A DNA stretch of 7,113 bases from Psychrilyobacter sp. (lineage in GTDB: Bacteria; Fusobacteriota; Fusobacteriia; Fusobacteriales; Fusobacteriaceae). Position 1 is the first letter of the stretch. Every line of letters starts with the position of its first letter. Position numbers and translations under genes: made by a program. Under the pieces are notes generated by a model. That model ran no database searches, was not told the origin of the DNA, and worked only from the letters and a program-made list of their open reading frames with translations. Positions 1 to 5,949 of this stretch are shown here, piece after piece. The DNA is taken from the NCBI GenBank assembly GCA_030621995.1, contig JAUXGP010000085.1:1-7113 (forward strand), in the 5' to 3' direction.

Positions 1-537
1 GGGATAATTCATAGACCGGAGTATAATATAAATCATCTTCAATCGCTGATATATTTTTCTCCTGCATATATGCTGGGGATTTGGTCCTCGATCAATAAAG
101 ATTTAATATTTAAAAAATTAAAGAATAAAGAAATTTATTTATTGATTGCGATTATTGGATTGGGGTATCTGCAAGGGGTAATTTTAGACCATCCTGAGGG
201 ATATCATAAGGCATTCTTTATGTATAAAGGTATCGATATAACCATCTATCAAAAGATATTTATAATTTACTTTTTTATGTCTTTTTTACATAGATTTGAA
301 GGGAAAAGAGTGATTGTATTGGATTTTATGGCAAGATACAGTTTTGCAGTGTTTTTTATCCATGGTTATATACTGACTTATATGATGGAACTAAAGAAAA
401 GGTATGAGATTGTGTATCAAAGTAATTTATTGGAGCTTATGCTAATAGCATTTGTAGTGACAATGGTATCAGCTATAATAGCTCATACAATAAAAAAGAT
501 GATACCGAAATATAGCAGAATGATTATAGGAGCATGA
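1..537 (+). CDS. Acyltransferase-3 family integral membrane protein, C-terminal part (5' end outside window)
   Basis: The reading frame is open from base 1, so this is the last 178 residues of a longer gene; the first ATG at 70 is internal. Family members (usually 330-400 residues, about ten membrane helices) transfer acetyl or other acyl groups to sugars of surface polysaccharides, peptidoglycan or small molecules. The visible part is hydrophobic, with helices at about residues 14-28, 45-63, 83-97, 112-129 and 143-163 of the fragment, separated by short basic loops. The motifs YFSPAYMLGIW (18-28) and ARYSFAVFFIHGYILTY (111-127), with the S...H pair at S114 and H121, are typical of the C-terminal half of acyltransferase-3 domains. 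The catalytic His of the family lies near the missing N-terminus, so activity and substrate cannot be judged. It ends in tandem in-frame stops (TGA TAA) 7 bp before rimI, suggesting co-transcription. An O-antigen or exopolysaccharide acetyltransferase is plausible but unproven. Confidence 0.8.
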   Translation, partial: GIIHRPEYNINHLQSLIYFSPAYMLGIWSSINKDLIFKKLKNKEIYLLIAIIGLGYLQGVILDHPEGYHKAFFMYKGIDITIYQKIFIIYFFMSFLHRFEGKRVIVLDFMARYSFAVFFIHGYILTYMMELKKRYEIVYQSNLLELMLIAFVVTMVSAIIAHTIKKMIPKYSRMIIGA

Positions 538-544
538 TAAAAAA

Positions 545-979
545 ATGATAGAGATAAGAGAGGTAGAAGAGACTGAATTAATGGATCTCTTTGATATAGA
601 ACAAATTTCTTTTAAAAATAGTTACAGGATATCAACCCTGGCTGATCTGTATGGAAATCCATCTTATAAATTTTTAGGTATTTTTAATAGAAACAGGCTG
701 GCAGGCTATATCATATTATTCGACAGTATAGATATATACGAAGTTATAAAGATAGCTGTCTCTCCTAATTACAGGGGGAAAGGGCTGGGGAAAAAACTCC
801 TGAGTTCCATCCTGGAAGATTTGGATAAAAACTTGATCTTAGAGGTCAGAGTATCCAATGAGGCAGCGATCAATCTGTACGAAAGTCTGGGATTTGAAAA
901 GATCAATATTCGAAAGGGGTATTATGGAGATACAGGAGAAGACGGTATAGTGTATTTGTTTGCTAAAGAAAATAAATGA
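545..979 (+). CDS. rimI: RimI-like GNAT N-acetyltransferase (ribosomal protein S18 alanine N-acetyltransferase family)
   Basis: This 144-residue cytoplasmic enzyme of the GNAT fold matches RimI in length (about 150) and layout. RimI moves acetyl from acetyl-CoA to the N-terminal alanine of ribosomal protein S18. The acetyl-CoA pyrophosphate loop is visible as RGKGLG (R77-G82) after the beta-4 strand IKIAVSPNY. Next comes LEVRVSNEAAINLYESLGF (99-117). E100 and Y112 are 12 residues apart, the same spacing as the catalytic Glu103/Tyr115 pair of Salmonella RimI. The IRKGYY stretch (122-127) and a final DGIVYLF strand also fit RimI. The start ATG is preceded by AGGAG at 528-532, inside the acyltransferase end, with a rather long 12-nt spacer. 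The gene ends in tandem TGA TGA stops. A general GNAT with another protein substrate remains possible, because tsaB/tsaD, frequent neighbours of rimI, are not in view. Confidence 0.8.
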   Translation: MIEIREVEETELMDLFDIEQISFKNSYRISTLADLYGNPSYKFLGIFNRNRLAGYIILFDSIDIYEVIKIAVSPNYRGKGLGKKLLSSILEDLDKNLILEVRVSNEAAINLYESLGFEKINIRKGYYGDTGEDGIVYLFAKENK

Positions 980-981
980 TG

Positions 982-1010
982 AACTAAAAACTTATAACTT
1001 ATAACTAAAA
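982..1010. repeat. Short AT-rich tandem repeat (ACTTATA x 2.4) flanked by AACTAAAA
   Basis: The 7-bp unit ACTTATA occurs at 990-996 and 997-1003, followed by a partial third copy ACT at 1004-1006. The block is bracketed by two identical octamers AACTAAAA (982-989 and 1003-1010). It begins 3 bp after the rimI stop and ends 3 bp before the palindromic repeat at 1014, so the two may form one composite intergenic element. No coding or promoter function is visible. Confidence 0.55.
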
Positions 1011-1013
1011 TTT

Positions 1014-1108
1014 TGACACAGATATCACGGATAAAAAAAGATTAACACAGAAAAAAGAATATTAAAATCTGTGAAGATTAGGTTTAAGAATCCTGTTAAT
1101 CTGTGTCA
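1014..1108. repeat. Imperfect palindromic intergenic repeat (~95 bp)
   Basis: The outer arms TGACACAGAT (1014-1023) and ATCTGTGTCA (1099-1108) are perfect 10-bp inverted repeats. Further inside, GGAT (1029-1032) can pair with ATCC (1090-1093), and CACAGA (1046-1051) with TCTGTG (1068-1073) across an AT-rich loop containing GAATATT. The remainder is only loosely symmetric. Variants of one motif, (A)CACAGAT with CACGGAT or AACAGGAT, recur in both orientations at roughly 20-30 bp steps. This is the look of a dispersed, non-coding palindromic element rather than a gene. No useful ORF is present, and no U-tract follows, so it is a poor intrinsic terminator. It separates the acyltransferase-rimI unit from the next gene. 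Copy number in the genome cannot be known from this window. Confidence 0.65.
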
Positions 1109-1174
1109 GGCGTTTTGAATTTAAGCAAAAAAATTGGCGTAAATTAGTGGCAAAAAAGAATTAGAGGTGAGATA

Positions 1175-1618
1175 GTGAAATATAAATTTATAGAAGACAG
1201 TGATATAATAGAGTTTGTGGAAAAACATCTGCATCTTTCATATTCTACTGAAAAAGAGGTAGGAGAATTTTTTAAGGAATTAAAAAATATAAAGGGTATA
1301 AATTTTTTAGAATTTATAAGTGAGATGGGAATAGAGTTAAAAAATAACAGAAAGCATGATACAGTTAAATTTTTAAAGATCATAAGGGAGTATAGAAACC
1401 CGATTATGAATAAAGCTATGAATAAGGTAAAGGGGCTGTCTAACTCAATAAAGAGTAAGGGATTAACAGTGGAAGTCCCTAAAAACTTAGAAGGGGATAC
1501 ACTGACTTTAACTTGGACTATAAGATCTGAGGAAGATGTGGATAAAGTGATGAGTCATCTGGAAAAAAAGAAGGAAGATATGAAAAGTTTGATAACTGCC
1601 ATAAAATGTGGTGGATAG
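1175..1618 (+). CDS. Conserved hypothetical protein, 147 aa, possible ParB-like C-terminal fold
   Basis: I do not recognise this protein with confidence. It starts with GTG, supported by the SD AGAGGTGA at 1163-1170 with a 4-nt spacer; the layout resembles that of the methyltransferase gene downstream. The product is soluble, Lys/Glu-rich and mostly helical, without signal peptide, membrane helix or obvious catalytic motif. It has a single Cys (C145) and a single Trp (W114). Residues 1-70 look like helices with acidic and basic patches. Residues 73-131 read as helix, strand LTVEVP (97-102), turn NLEGD, strand LTLTWTI (110-116), then helix SEEDVDKVMSHLEK. That strand-EGD-strand-S(E/D)xDxxxxxxxL pattern faintly resembles the dimerisation domain at the end of ParB/Spo0J proteins, but no ParB nuclease/CTPase or HTH part is present. 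Codon use matches its neighbours. It stands alone between an intergenic repeat and a hairpin, 92 bp before purB. Confidence 0.75.
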   Translation: MKYKFIEDSDIIEFVEKHLHLSYSTEKEVGEFFKELKNIKGINFLEFISEMGIELKNNRKHDTVKFLKIIREYRNPIMNKAMNKVKGLSNSIKSKGLTVEVPKNLEGDTLTLTWTIRSEEDVDKVMSHLEKKKEDMKSLITAIKCGG

Positions 1619-1634
1619 ACCTCTTCCTTTTTAA

Positions 1635-1659
1635 GGTTTCTCCTAATTTAGGAGAAACC
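1635..1659. other. Perfect 11-bp hairpin without U-tract, upstream of purB
   Basis: GGTTTCTCCT (1635-1644) is the exact complement of AGGAGAAACC (1650-1659). A1645-T1649 can add an eleventh pair, leaving a 3-nt loop. On the + strand it is followed by AAAGTGAAG, and on the - strand by TTAAAAAGG, so neither side has the T-run of a canonical Rho-independent terminator. It starts 16 bp after the stop of the preceding gene. It may be a 3' stabilising stem for that mRNA, a factor-dependent pause site or part of the purB leader. Its right arm repeats the purB SD segment (see the purB SD entry). Confidence 0.6.
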
Positions 1660-1688
1660 AAAGTGAAGATTATATAGTAAAAAAATAA

Positions 1689-1699
1689 AATTTAGGAGA
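1689..1699 (+). promoter_or_regulatory. purB ribosome-binding segment, duplicated in the upstream hairpin
   Basis: AATTTAGGAGA here carries the AGGAG Shine-Dalgarno core (1694-1698). The same 11 bases occur at 1645-1655 in the loop and right arm of the upstream hairpin. The hairpin's left arm TCTCCTAA (1639-1646) can therefore pair locally, or alternatively with TTAGGAGA (1692-1699), which would cover the SD. AGGAG directly abuts the ATG at 1699, which is too close for initiation there. It lies 12 nt from the ATG at 1711, which decides the purB start used here. Confidence 0.55.
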
Positions 1700-1710
1700 T
1701 GAAGAGAAGA

Positions 1711-3141
1711 ATGATGAATGTGTATTCAAACCCGTTAGTAGAGAGATATGGAACTAAAGAGATGTTAGAAAACTTTTCACCGAATAAGAAATTTTCAAGC
1801 TGGAGAAGGCTTTGGATTGCCTTGGCAGAATCAGAAAAAGAATTAGGATTAAATATAACCAATGAACAGATAGCAGAGATGAAAAAATATGTAGATGATA
1901 TCAACTATGATGTTGCGGCTAAGAGAGAATTAGAGGTAAGACATGATGTAATGGCTCATGTACATGCATTTGGTGTACAGGCACCGTCAGCTGCCCCAAT
2001 TATCCATTTGGGAGCAACTTCTGCTTATGTAGGAGATAATACAGATTTAATTCAAATAAAAGACGGATATGAAATCTTAAAGAAGAAATTTATAAACGTG
2101 TTTAAAAATATGTCTGATTTCGCAATGGAATATAAAGATCTTCCTACTCTGGGATTTACACATTTCCAAGCTGCACAGCTTACTACAGTAGGAAAGAGAA
2201 CTACACTGTGGTTACAGAGTTTAATGTTGGATTTTGAAGAGCTGGAATTTAGAATGGAAAATATGAGATTTAGAGGAGTGAAGGGAACAACCGGAACTCA
2301 AGCCAGTTTCGAAGAGTTATTCAACGGAGATTATGATAAGGTAAAACAGCTGGATATCATGGTTTCTAAAAAAATGGGATTTGACAGAAGATTTATGGTA
2401 ACTGGTCAAACTTATGATAGAAAGATAGATTCAGAGACATTAAACTTATTATCTAACATAGCTCAAACGGCTCATAAATTAACTAACGATATTAGATTGT
2501 TACAACATCTAAAGGAGATAGAGGAGCCATTTGGAAAGAAACAAATCGGATCATCTGCAATGGCATATAAAAGAAATCCAATGAGAAGTGAGAGAGTATC
2601 GTCGCTGGCTAAATTTGTAATAGCTATGCAGCAAAGTACAGCTATGACAGCAGCTACTCAATGGTTTGAAAGAACATTAGATGACTCGGCAAATAAGAGA
2701 TTATCTGTACCGCAGGCATTTTTAGCAGTAGATTCAATGTTGGTTATCTTACAAAATATCTTTGACGGGATGGTAGTATATCCAAAGATGATAGAGAAGA
2801 GAATCATGTCTGAGCTGCCATTTATGGCAACTGAATATATCATCATGGAAGGTGTAAAAAATGGTGGAGACAGGCAGGAACTACATGAAAGAATAAGAGA
2901 ACATTCTATGGAAGCTGGAAAACAGGTTAAGATAGAGGGGAAAGATAATGACCTTATTGAAAGAATCTTAGCAGACGATTATTTCAATATAGATAAGGAA
3001 AAGTTGGTATCTATTTTAGATCCTAAAAACTTTATCGGGTTTGCTCCTCAACAAACAGTGGAATTTATAGAGGAAGAGATCAGCCCAATCATAAAAAAAT
3101 ATGAGCACTTACTTGGAATGGAAGCCGGTTTAAGAGTATAG
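1711..3141 (+). CDS. purB: Adenylosuccinate lyase
   Basis: This 476-residue enzyme of the fumarase/aspartase superfamily acts twice in purine synthesis. It splits SAICAR to AICAR plus fumarate, and adenylosuccinate to AMP plus fumarate, as a cytoplasmic homotetramer. The superfamily signature GSSAMAYKRNPMRSE is at about 280-294 and includes the mobile-loop serine. Other conserved blocks are HLGATSAYVGDNTD (99-112), GFTHFQAAQLTTVGKR with the general-acid His about 151, and GTTGTQASF (193-201). Length and motifs match the long ADSL form shared with Clostridia and animals, rather than the ~430-residue Bacillus form. Three in-frame ATGs compete (1699, 1711, 1714). I chose 1711 because AGGAG (1694-1698) touches the 1699 ATG and because family proteins typically begin close to the xNVYSNPL segment; 1714 is also possible. 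No clear promoter is seen in the 92-bp gap, which holds the hairpin described above. The Gx-type gene follows after 2 bp. Confidence 0.96.
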   Translation: MMNVYSNPLVERYGTKEMLENFSPNKKFSSWRRLWIALAESEKELGLNITNEQIAEMKKYVDDINYDVAAKRELEVRHDVMAHVHAFGVQAPSAAPIIHLGATSAYVGDNTDLIQIKDGYEILKKKFINVFKNMSDFAMEYKDLPTLGFTHFQAAQLTTVGKRTTLWLQSLMLDFEELEFRMENMRFRGVKGTTGTQASFEELFNGDYDKVKQLDIMVSKKMGFDRRFMVTGQTYDRKIDSETLNLLSNIAQTAHKLTNDIRLLQHLKEIEEPFGKKQIGSSAMAYKRNPMRSERVSSLAKFVIAMQQSTAMTAATQWFERTLDDSANKRLSVPQAFLAVDSMLVILQNIFDGMVVYPKMIEKRIMSELPFMATEYIIMEGVKNGGDRQELHERIREHSMEAGKQVKIEGKDNDLIERILADDYFNIDKEKLVSILDPKNFIGFAPQQTVEFIEEEISPIIKKYEHLLGMEAGLRV

Positions 3142-3143
3142 TT

Positions 3144-3668
3144 GTGAAAAGAAATAAAAAAAACGAAAATAAAAAGAGAGAGCTTTATTTAGTAGCCTTT
3201 GTGCTGCTAGCTCTCTATTTTTCGTTATTCGAAACTGTAATTCCAAAACCCTTTCCATGGATGAAATTGGGGTTGGCTAACTTAGCTACAATAATAGTTT
3301 TAGTGAAATTTGGAAAAAAGATGGCCTTTGAGGTTTTATTTTTAAGAATACTTATTCAAGGGATGATGATCGGGACCCTGTTTACTCCGGGATTTTTTAT
3401 AAGTTTGATATCCGGGGTGATAAGTACAGGGGCTATGTGTTTTTTATATAGTTTAAAAAAACATATAAGTCTTGTGGCAATAAGTATTTTTTCAGCTCTA
3501 ACCCATAATATAGTACAATTAATAGTGGTATATTTTCTCCTATTCAGGAATACTGATATAATGGGAAGATCCATATTGATATTTGTTATGATATTTTTAG
3601 GAATAGGGGTAGCCTCAGGAGGAGTAATTGGAGTAATAGCCAGCAGATTGAAACTGAGAGAAAATTAA
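3144..3668 (+). CDS. Gx-type small membrane protein (Hpre_diP_synt_I family, 'heptaprenyl diphosphate synthase component I')
   Basis: This 174-residue, very hydrophobic protein has a basic cytoplasmic N-terminus (KRNKKNENKKR) and about five or six membrane helices, roughly residues 14-30, 40-56, 60-84, 86-104, 108-134 and 142-166. The motifs KLGLANLATIIVL (41-53), LRILIQGMMIGTLF (67-80) and FFISLISGVIS (84-94) match the Gx transporter / Hpre_diP_synt_I family. Members were named after a supposed heptaprenyl diphosphate synthase subunit, but their topology resembles the substrate-binding S-components of ECF transporters, so a transport role is at least as likely. The actual substrate is unknown. 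The GTG start lies 2 bp after the purB stop, with a weak AAGAG (3132-3136) 7 nt upstream, implying co-transcription and translational coupling with purB. No isoprenoid synthase gene is adjacent here. Confidence 0.85.
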   Translation: MKRNKKNENKKRELYLVAFVLLALYFSLFETVIPKPFPWMKLGLANLATIIVLVKFGKKMAFEVLFLRILIQGMMIGTLFTPGFFISLISGVISTGAMCFLYSLKKHISLVAISIFSALTHNIVQLIVVYFLLFRNTDIMGRSILIFVMIFLGIGVASGGVIGVIASRLKLREN

Positions 3669-3748
3669 CTCCTTTCTTGTTGTCGAAATTTCTTCGAAGC
3701 TTTTACGTTGGTTTCTCTATTTTTAGAGAAAACGTAAAAGGGAGGAGT
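3668..3748. other. Structured glmM leader / intergenic fold (possible three-way junction)
   Basis: Three nested pairings can coexist. A closing stem joins ACTCCT (3668-3673) to AGGAGT (3743-3748), extendable by two G-U pairs. A small stem joins TCGAA (3683-3687) to TTCGA (3693-3697). A long stem joins CTTTTACGT (3700-3708) to ACGTAAAAG (3732-3740), continued after a TGG bulge by TTTCTCTA (3712-3719) with TAGAGAAA (3724-3731) around a TTTT loop. The long arm alone has 17 base pairs. No T-run follows on either strand, so it is not a standard terminator. It ends 36 bp before the glmM ATG. The distal hairpin resembles the one at 1635-1659. It could be an mRNA leader structure, a processing site or a repeat copy. 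I do not recognise it as a known riboswitch class. Confidence 0.5.
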
Positions 3749-3784
3749 AAAGGCGAGAGAGGGTAAAATACAGGGGGATATAAG

Positions 3785-5149
3785 ATGCAAAAGAGAAAAT
3801 ATTTTGGAACAGACGGGATAAGAGGAGAGGCCAACAGGGAACTTACGGTTGATATAGCTATGAGATTGGGTTATGCTCTGGCTTATTATTTAAAGAAAAA
3901 AAATCCTGATAAAAAAAAGATAAGTGTAGTTATAGGAAGTGACACCAGAATATCCGGATATATGTTAAGGTCAGCTCTAATGGCAGGGTTATCTTCGATG
4001 GGTGTCGATATTACCTATGTTGGAGTATTGCCGACTCCGGGGGTAGCATACCTTACTCAAGTAAAGTCGGCTGATGCAGGAATAATGATCTCTGCTTCTC
4101 ATAATCCGGCTAAGGATAACGGGATAAAGATATTTAGAAGTAATGGTACAAAGCTGCCGGATGAGATAGAGTTAGAATTAGAAAGTTTGATGGATAAGTA
4201 TGAGGAGATCGCAAAGGAATGTGTGGCAGGGGATAAGGTTGGTAAAGTTATGATGGAAGATGATGATTATTTCCTGTATAGAGACTATCTATTATCTACT
4301 GTAAAGGGGGATTTTTCAGGGATGAAGATAATCCTGGATTCGGCCAATGGAGCAGCATTTAAATTAGCCAGGTCAATATTTTCCAGATTAGGAGCAGAGA
4401 TAGTATCTATAAATGACCTGCCCAATGGTACCAATATAAATGTAAAATGTGGGTCTACCCATCCGGAAATTTTAGCTAAAGTTGTAGTAGGATATAGTGC
4501 AGACCTGGGATTAGCTTATGATGGGGACGCTGACAGATTGATGGCAGTGGACAAATTCGGGAACATAATAGATGGAGATAAGATCATATCGATATTAGCT
4601 CTAAACTTAAAAGAAAAAGATGAGCTGAATAATAATAAGGTAGTGACTACCGTCATGAGTAATATGGGATTTGAAAAATATCTGGAAAATAAAGGGATTA
4701 CCTTAGTGAGAGCTAATGTAGGAGACAGGTATGTAATAGCTAAGATGAAGGAACAGGGATTAAATCTTGGAGGAGAACAATCGGGGCATATAATAATGTC
4801 GGATTATAATACTACAGGAGACGGAGTTTTGGTGTCTTTAAAATTAGTAGAAGCACTGCGTGACTGTGGTAAATCTATAGATGAATTGGTGTCAGGTATA
4901 GTTGACTGGCCGCAAATTTTAATCAATGTAAGGGTAGAAAACTCTAAGAAAAATACTTGGAATGAGAATGATGCAATAAGAGAGATCATAAAGAAAAAGG
5001 AAAAAGAGATGGATGGATTGGGAAGAGTACTCGTTAGAACCTCCGGAACGGAACCTCTGGTCAGAGTCATGGTAGAGGGGAAGGAAAAGGCTCAAGTAGA
5101 TTCTGTAGCAGAAGAGATAGCAGAAATGGTAAAAAAAGAATTGGGGTAA
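3785..5149 (+). CDS. glmM: Phosphoglucosamine mutase
   Basis: This cytoplasmic 454-residue enzyme of the alpha-D-phosphohexomutase family interconverts glucosamine-6-phosphate and glucosamine-1-phosphate, the step between GlmS and GlmU on the way to UDP-GlcNAc, peptidoglycan and lipid A. All four family landmarks are present. The N-terminal FGTDGIRG is at 7-14. The active-site serine loop MISASHNPAKDNG is at 101-113, with S105 the residue phosphorylated in the active enzyme. The magnesium loop DGDADR is at 246-251. The sugar-binding GGEQSGH is at 329-335. The C-terminal phosphate-binding RTSGTEPLVRVM (418-429) completes the set. Length is normal (about 445-450) and no key residue is missing. 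The GEQSGH/FGTDGIRG pairing separates GlmM from phosphomannomutase/ManB types. The SD AGGGGG (3772-3777) sits 7 nt before the ATG. The gene appears monocistronic or last in its transcript, followed by a terminator, with a structured leader just upstream. Confidence 0.97.
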   Translation: MQKRKYFGTDGIRGEANRELTVDIAMRLGYALAYYLKKKNPDKKKISVVIGSDTRISGYMLRSALMAGLSSMGVDITYVGVLPTPGVAYLTQVKSADAGIMISASHNPAKDNGIKIFRSNGTKLPDEIELELESLMDKYEEIAKECVAGDKVGKVMMEDDDYFLYRDYLLSTVKGDFSGMKIILDSANGAAFKLARSIFSRLGAEIVSINDLPNGTNINVKCGSTHPEILAKVVVGYSADLGLAYDGDADRLMAVDKFGNIIDGDKIISILALNLKEKDELNNNKVVTTVMSNMGFEKYLENKGITLVRANVGDRYVIAKMKEQGLNLGGEQSGHIIMSDYNTTGDGVLVSLKLVEALRDCGKSIDELVSGIVDWPQILINVRVENSKKNTWNENDAIREIIKKKEKEMDGLGRVLVRTSGTEPLVRVMVEGKEKAQVDSVAEEIAEMVKKELG

Positions 5150-5156
5150 TTAAATC

Positions 5157-5185
5157 AAAAGAGGTTCTTTTAAGAATCTCTTTTT
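5157..5185 (+). terminator. Rho-independent terminator after glmM
   Basis: AAAAGAGGTTCTT (5157-5169) pairs with AAGAATCTCTTTT (5172-5184) over 13 positions, with a single G-U wobble. A small T-rich loop closes it, and the stem runs into a five-T tract (5181-5185). It lies 7 bp after the glmM stop. The 5' A-run also allows partial function on the opposite strand, but no gene points toward it from downstream. Confidence 0.88.
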
Positions 5186-5217
5186 GTCTAAAAACTATGT
5201 AAAAAAATTATAGAAAT

Positions 5218-5225
5218 AGAGGGTG
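5218..5225 (+). promoter_or_regulatory. Ribosome-binding site that decides the methyltransferase start
   Basis: AGAGGGTG here is a strong SD. It overlaps the GTG at 5223 and abuts the ATG at 5226, so neither has usable spacing. It stands 6 nt before the GTG at 5232. The same SD-GTG arrangement (AGAGGTGA, then GTG) starts the 1175 gene. Confidence 0.6.
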
Positions 5226-5231
5226 ATGAGG

Positions 5232-5939
5232 GTGTATAAAAATTTTTCAAAAGTATATGATATCATGATGGAGTATGCTGATTATGATGGATGGAAAGAT
5301 ATGGTTGAAGAGAAGATAGAGCGATATGGAGATACTCCTAAAACCATCTTAGATCTAGGATGTGGGACTGGAGAAGTTCTTCTCAGATTAATTTCTGATT
5401 ATGAGATGACAGGTGTTGATCTATCTAAAGAGATGGTGGAAATAGCCAATAGAAAGATAGATGCGGCATCATTTTATGTGCAGGATATGAGGGGATTAAA
5501 ATTAGATAAAAAACACGATGTTGTTATCTCTCTTTTTGATACGGTAAATCATTTGATCTCTCTGGAGGGGTTGAAGAAAACTTTTTCCAGTGTATGGAAA
5601 AATTTAAATGAAGACGGGCTATATATCTTTGATGTAGTGACCAGAGAACTTATGGAGGAGATGTTCCCCGGAGGAAACTTTATAGATGACAGGGGAGATA
5701 TAATGATCATCTGGGAACACGAACATGATGATGAAGAGGGGATTGATTATGTAGATACTACTTTCTTTGTGAAACAAAAAAATGGAATGTTTAAAAAGAT
5801 AACGGAGGAATATGTAAAGAAGATATTTACTGTAGATGAGATAATAAATACTGCCAAAGAGGTAGGATTCCAGGTGGTAGAGGTAGAAGAAAACTCTGAA
5901 TTAGCAGGGGAAAGAATATTCTTCACATTAAAAAAATAG
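5232..5939 (+). CDS. Class I SAM-dependent methyltransferase, YqeM-like
   Basis: This 235-residue cytoplasmic protein has a Rossmann methyltransferase fold followed by a small beta insertion, as in the YqeM-like group of Firmicutes (about 245 residues). The S-adenosylmethionine-binding motif I is ILDLGCGTGEV (39-49). The acidic residue that holds the SAM ribose is D63 in TGVDLSKEM. The motif FYVQDMRGL marks the adenine-contact region, and FDTVNHL takes the place of the usual DSLNYL motif IV. The methyl acceptor is unknown. The start is taken as GTG 5232, giving MYKNFSKVYDIMM, the usual opening of this family (MYxxFAxxYDxLM); the frame is also open from GTG 5223 and ATG 5226, but both collide with the SD. 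It sits after the glmM terminator, so it should need its own promoter, which I cannot identify convincingly. Its stop codon overlaps the SD of the transporter gene. Confidence 0.87.
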   Translation: MYKNFSKVYDIMMEYADYDGWKDMVEEKIERYGDTPKTILDLGCGTGEVLLRLISDYEMTGVDLSKEMVEIANRKIDAASFYVQDMRGLKLDKKHDVVISLFDTVNHLISLEGLKKTFSSVWKNLNEDGLYIFDVVTRELMEEMFPGGNFIDDRGDIMIIWEHEHDDEEGIDYVDTTFFVKQKNGMFKKITEEYVKKIFTVDEIINTAKEVGFQVVEVEENSELAGERIFFTLKK

Positions 5940-5949
5940 GGAGAAAAAA

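Noticed and set aside
1013..1045. Perfect -35 box TTGACA at 1013-1018
   Set aside because: It is part of the palindrome arm, and no TATAAT-like hexamer lies 16-18 bp downstream; the nearest candidates give spacers of about 11 or 21 bp.
1144..1383. Antisense open frames (for example 1144-1383, 1692-1904, 4804-5070, 5928-6245, 6831-7094 on the - strand)
   Set aside because: They lie opposite well-supported genes, encode low-complexity hydrophobic or Ser/Phe/Ile-rich peptides typical of reverse-strand shadows in AT-rich DNA, and show no recognisable domain.
1635..1659. Hairpin as an intrinsic terminator for the 1175-1618 gene
   Set aside because: There is no T-run on either side, unlike the clear terminator after glmM.
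1699..1710. PurB start at ATG 1699 (adds MKRR)
   Set aside because: The SD AGGAG directly touches this ATG, leaving no spacer, and the added residues are unlike family N-termini.
1990..2620. Proline-to-alanine differences in PurB motifs (HFQAAQ, SSAMAYKRNP) relative to the human enzyme
   Set aside because: As I recall, the AMAYKRNP form is common in clostridial-type PurB, and all expected catalytic residues are present, so this is family variation rather than an anomaly.
5184..5213. TTGTCT with 18-bp spacer to TTATAG as a promoter for the methyltransferase gene
   Set aside because: Transcription would start at about 5220, inside the SD at 5218-5225, and the -35 lies in the terminator T-run. 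Support is too weak to list.
5223..5231. Methyltransferase start at GTG 5223 or ATG 5226
   Set aside because: Both overlap or abut the SD; GTG 5232 has proper spacing and gives the family-typical MYKNFSKVYD opening.
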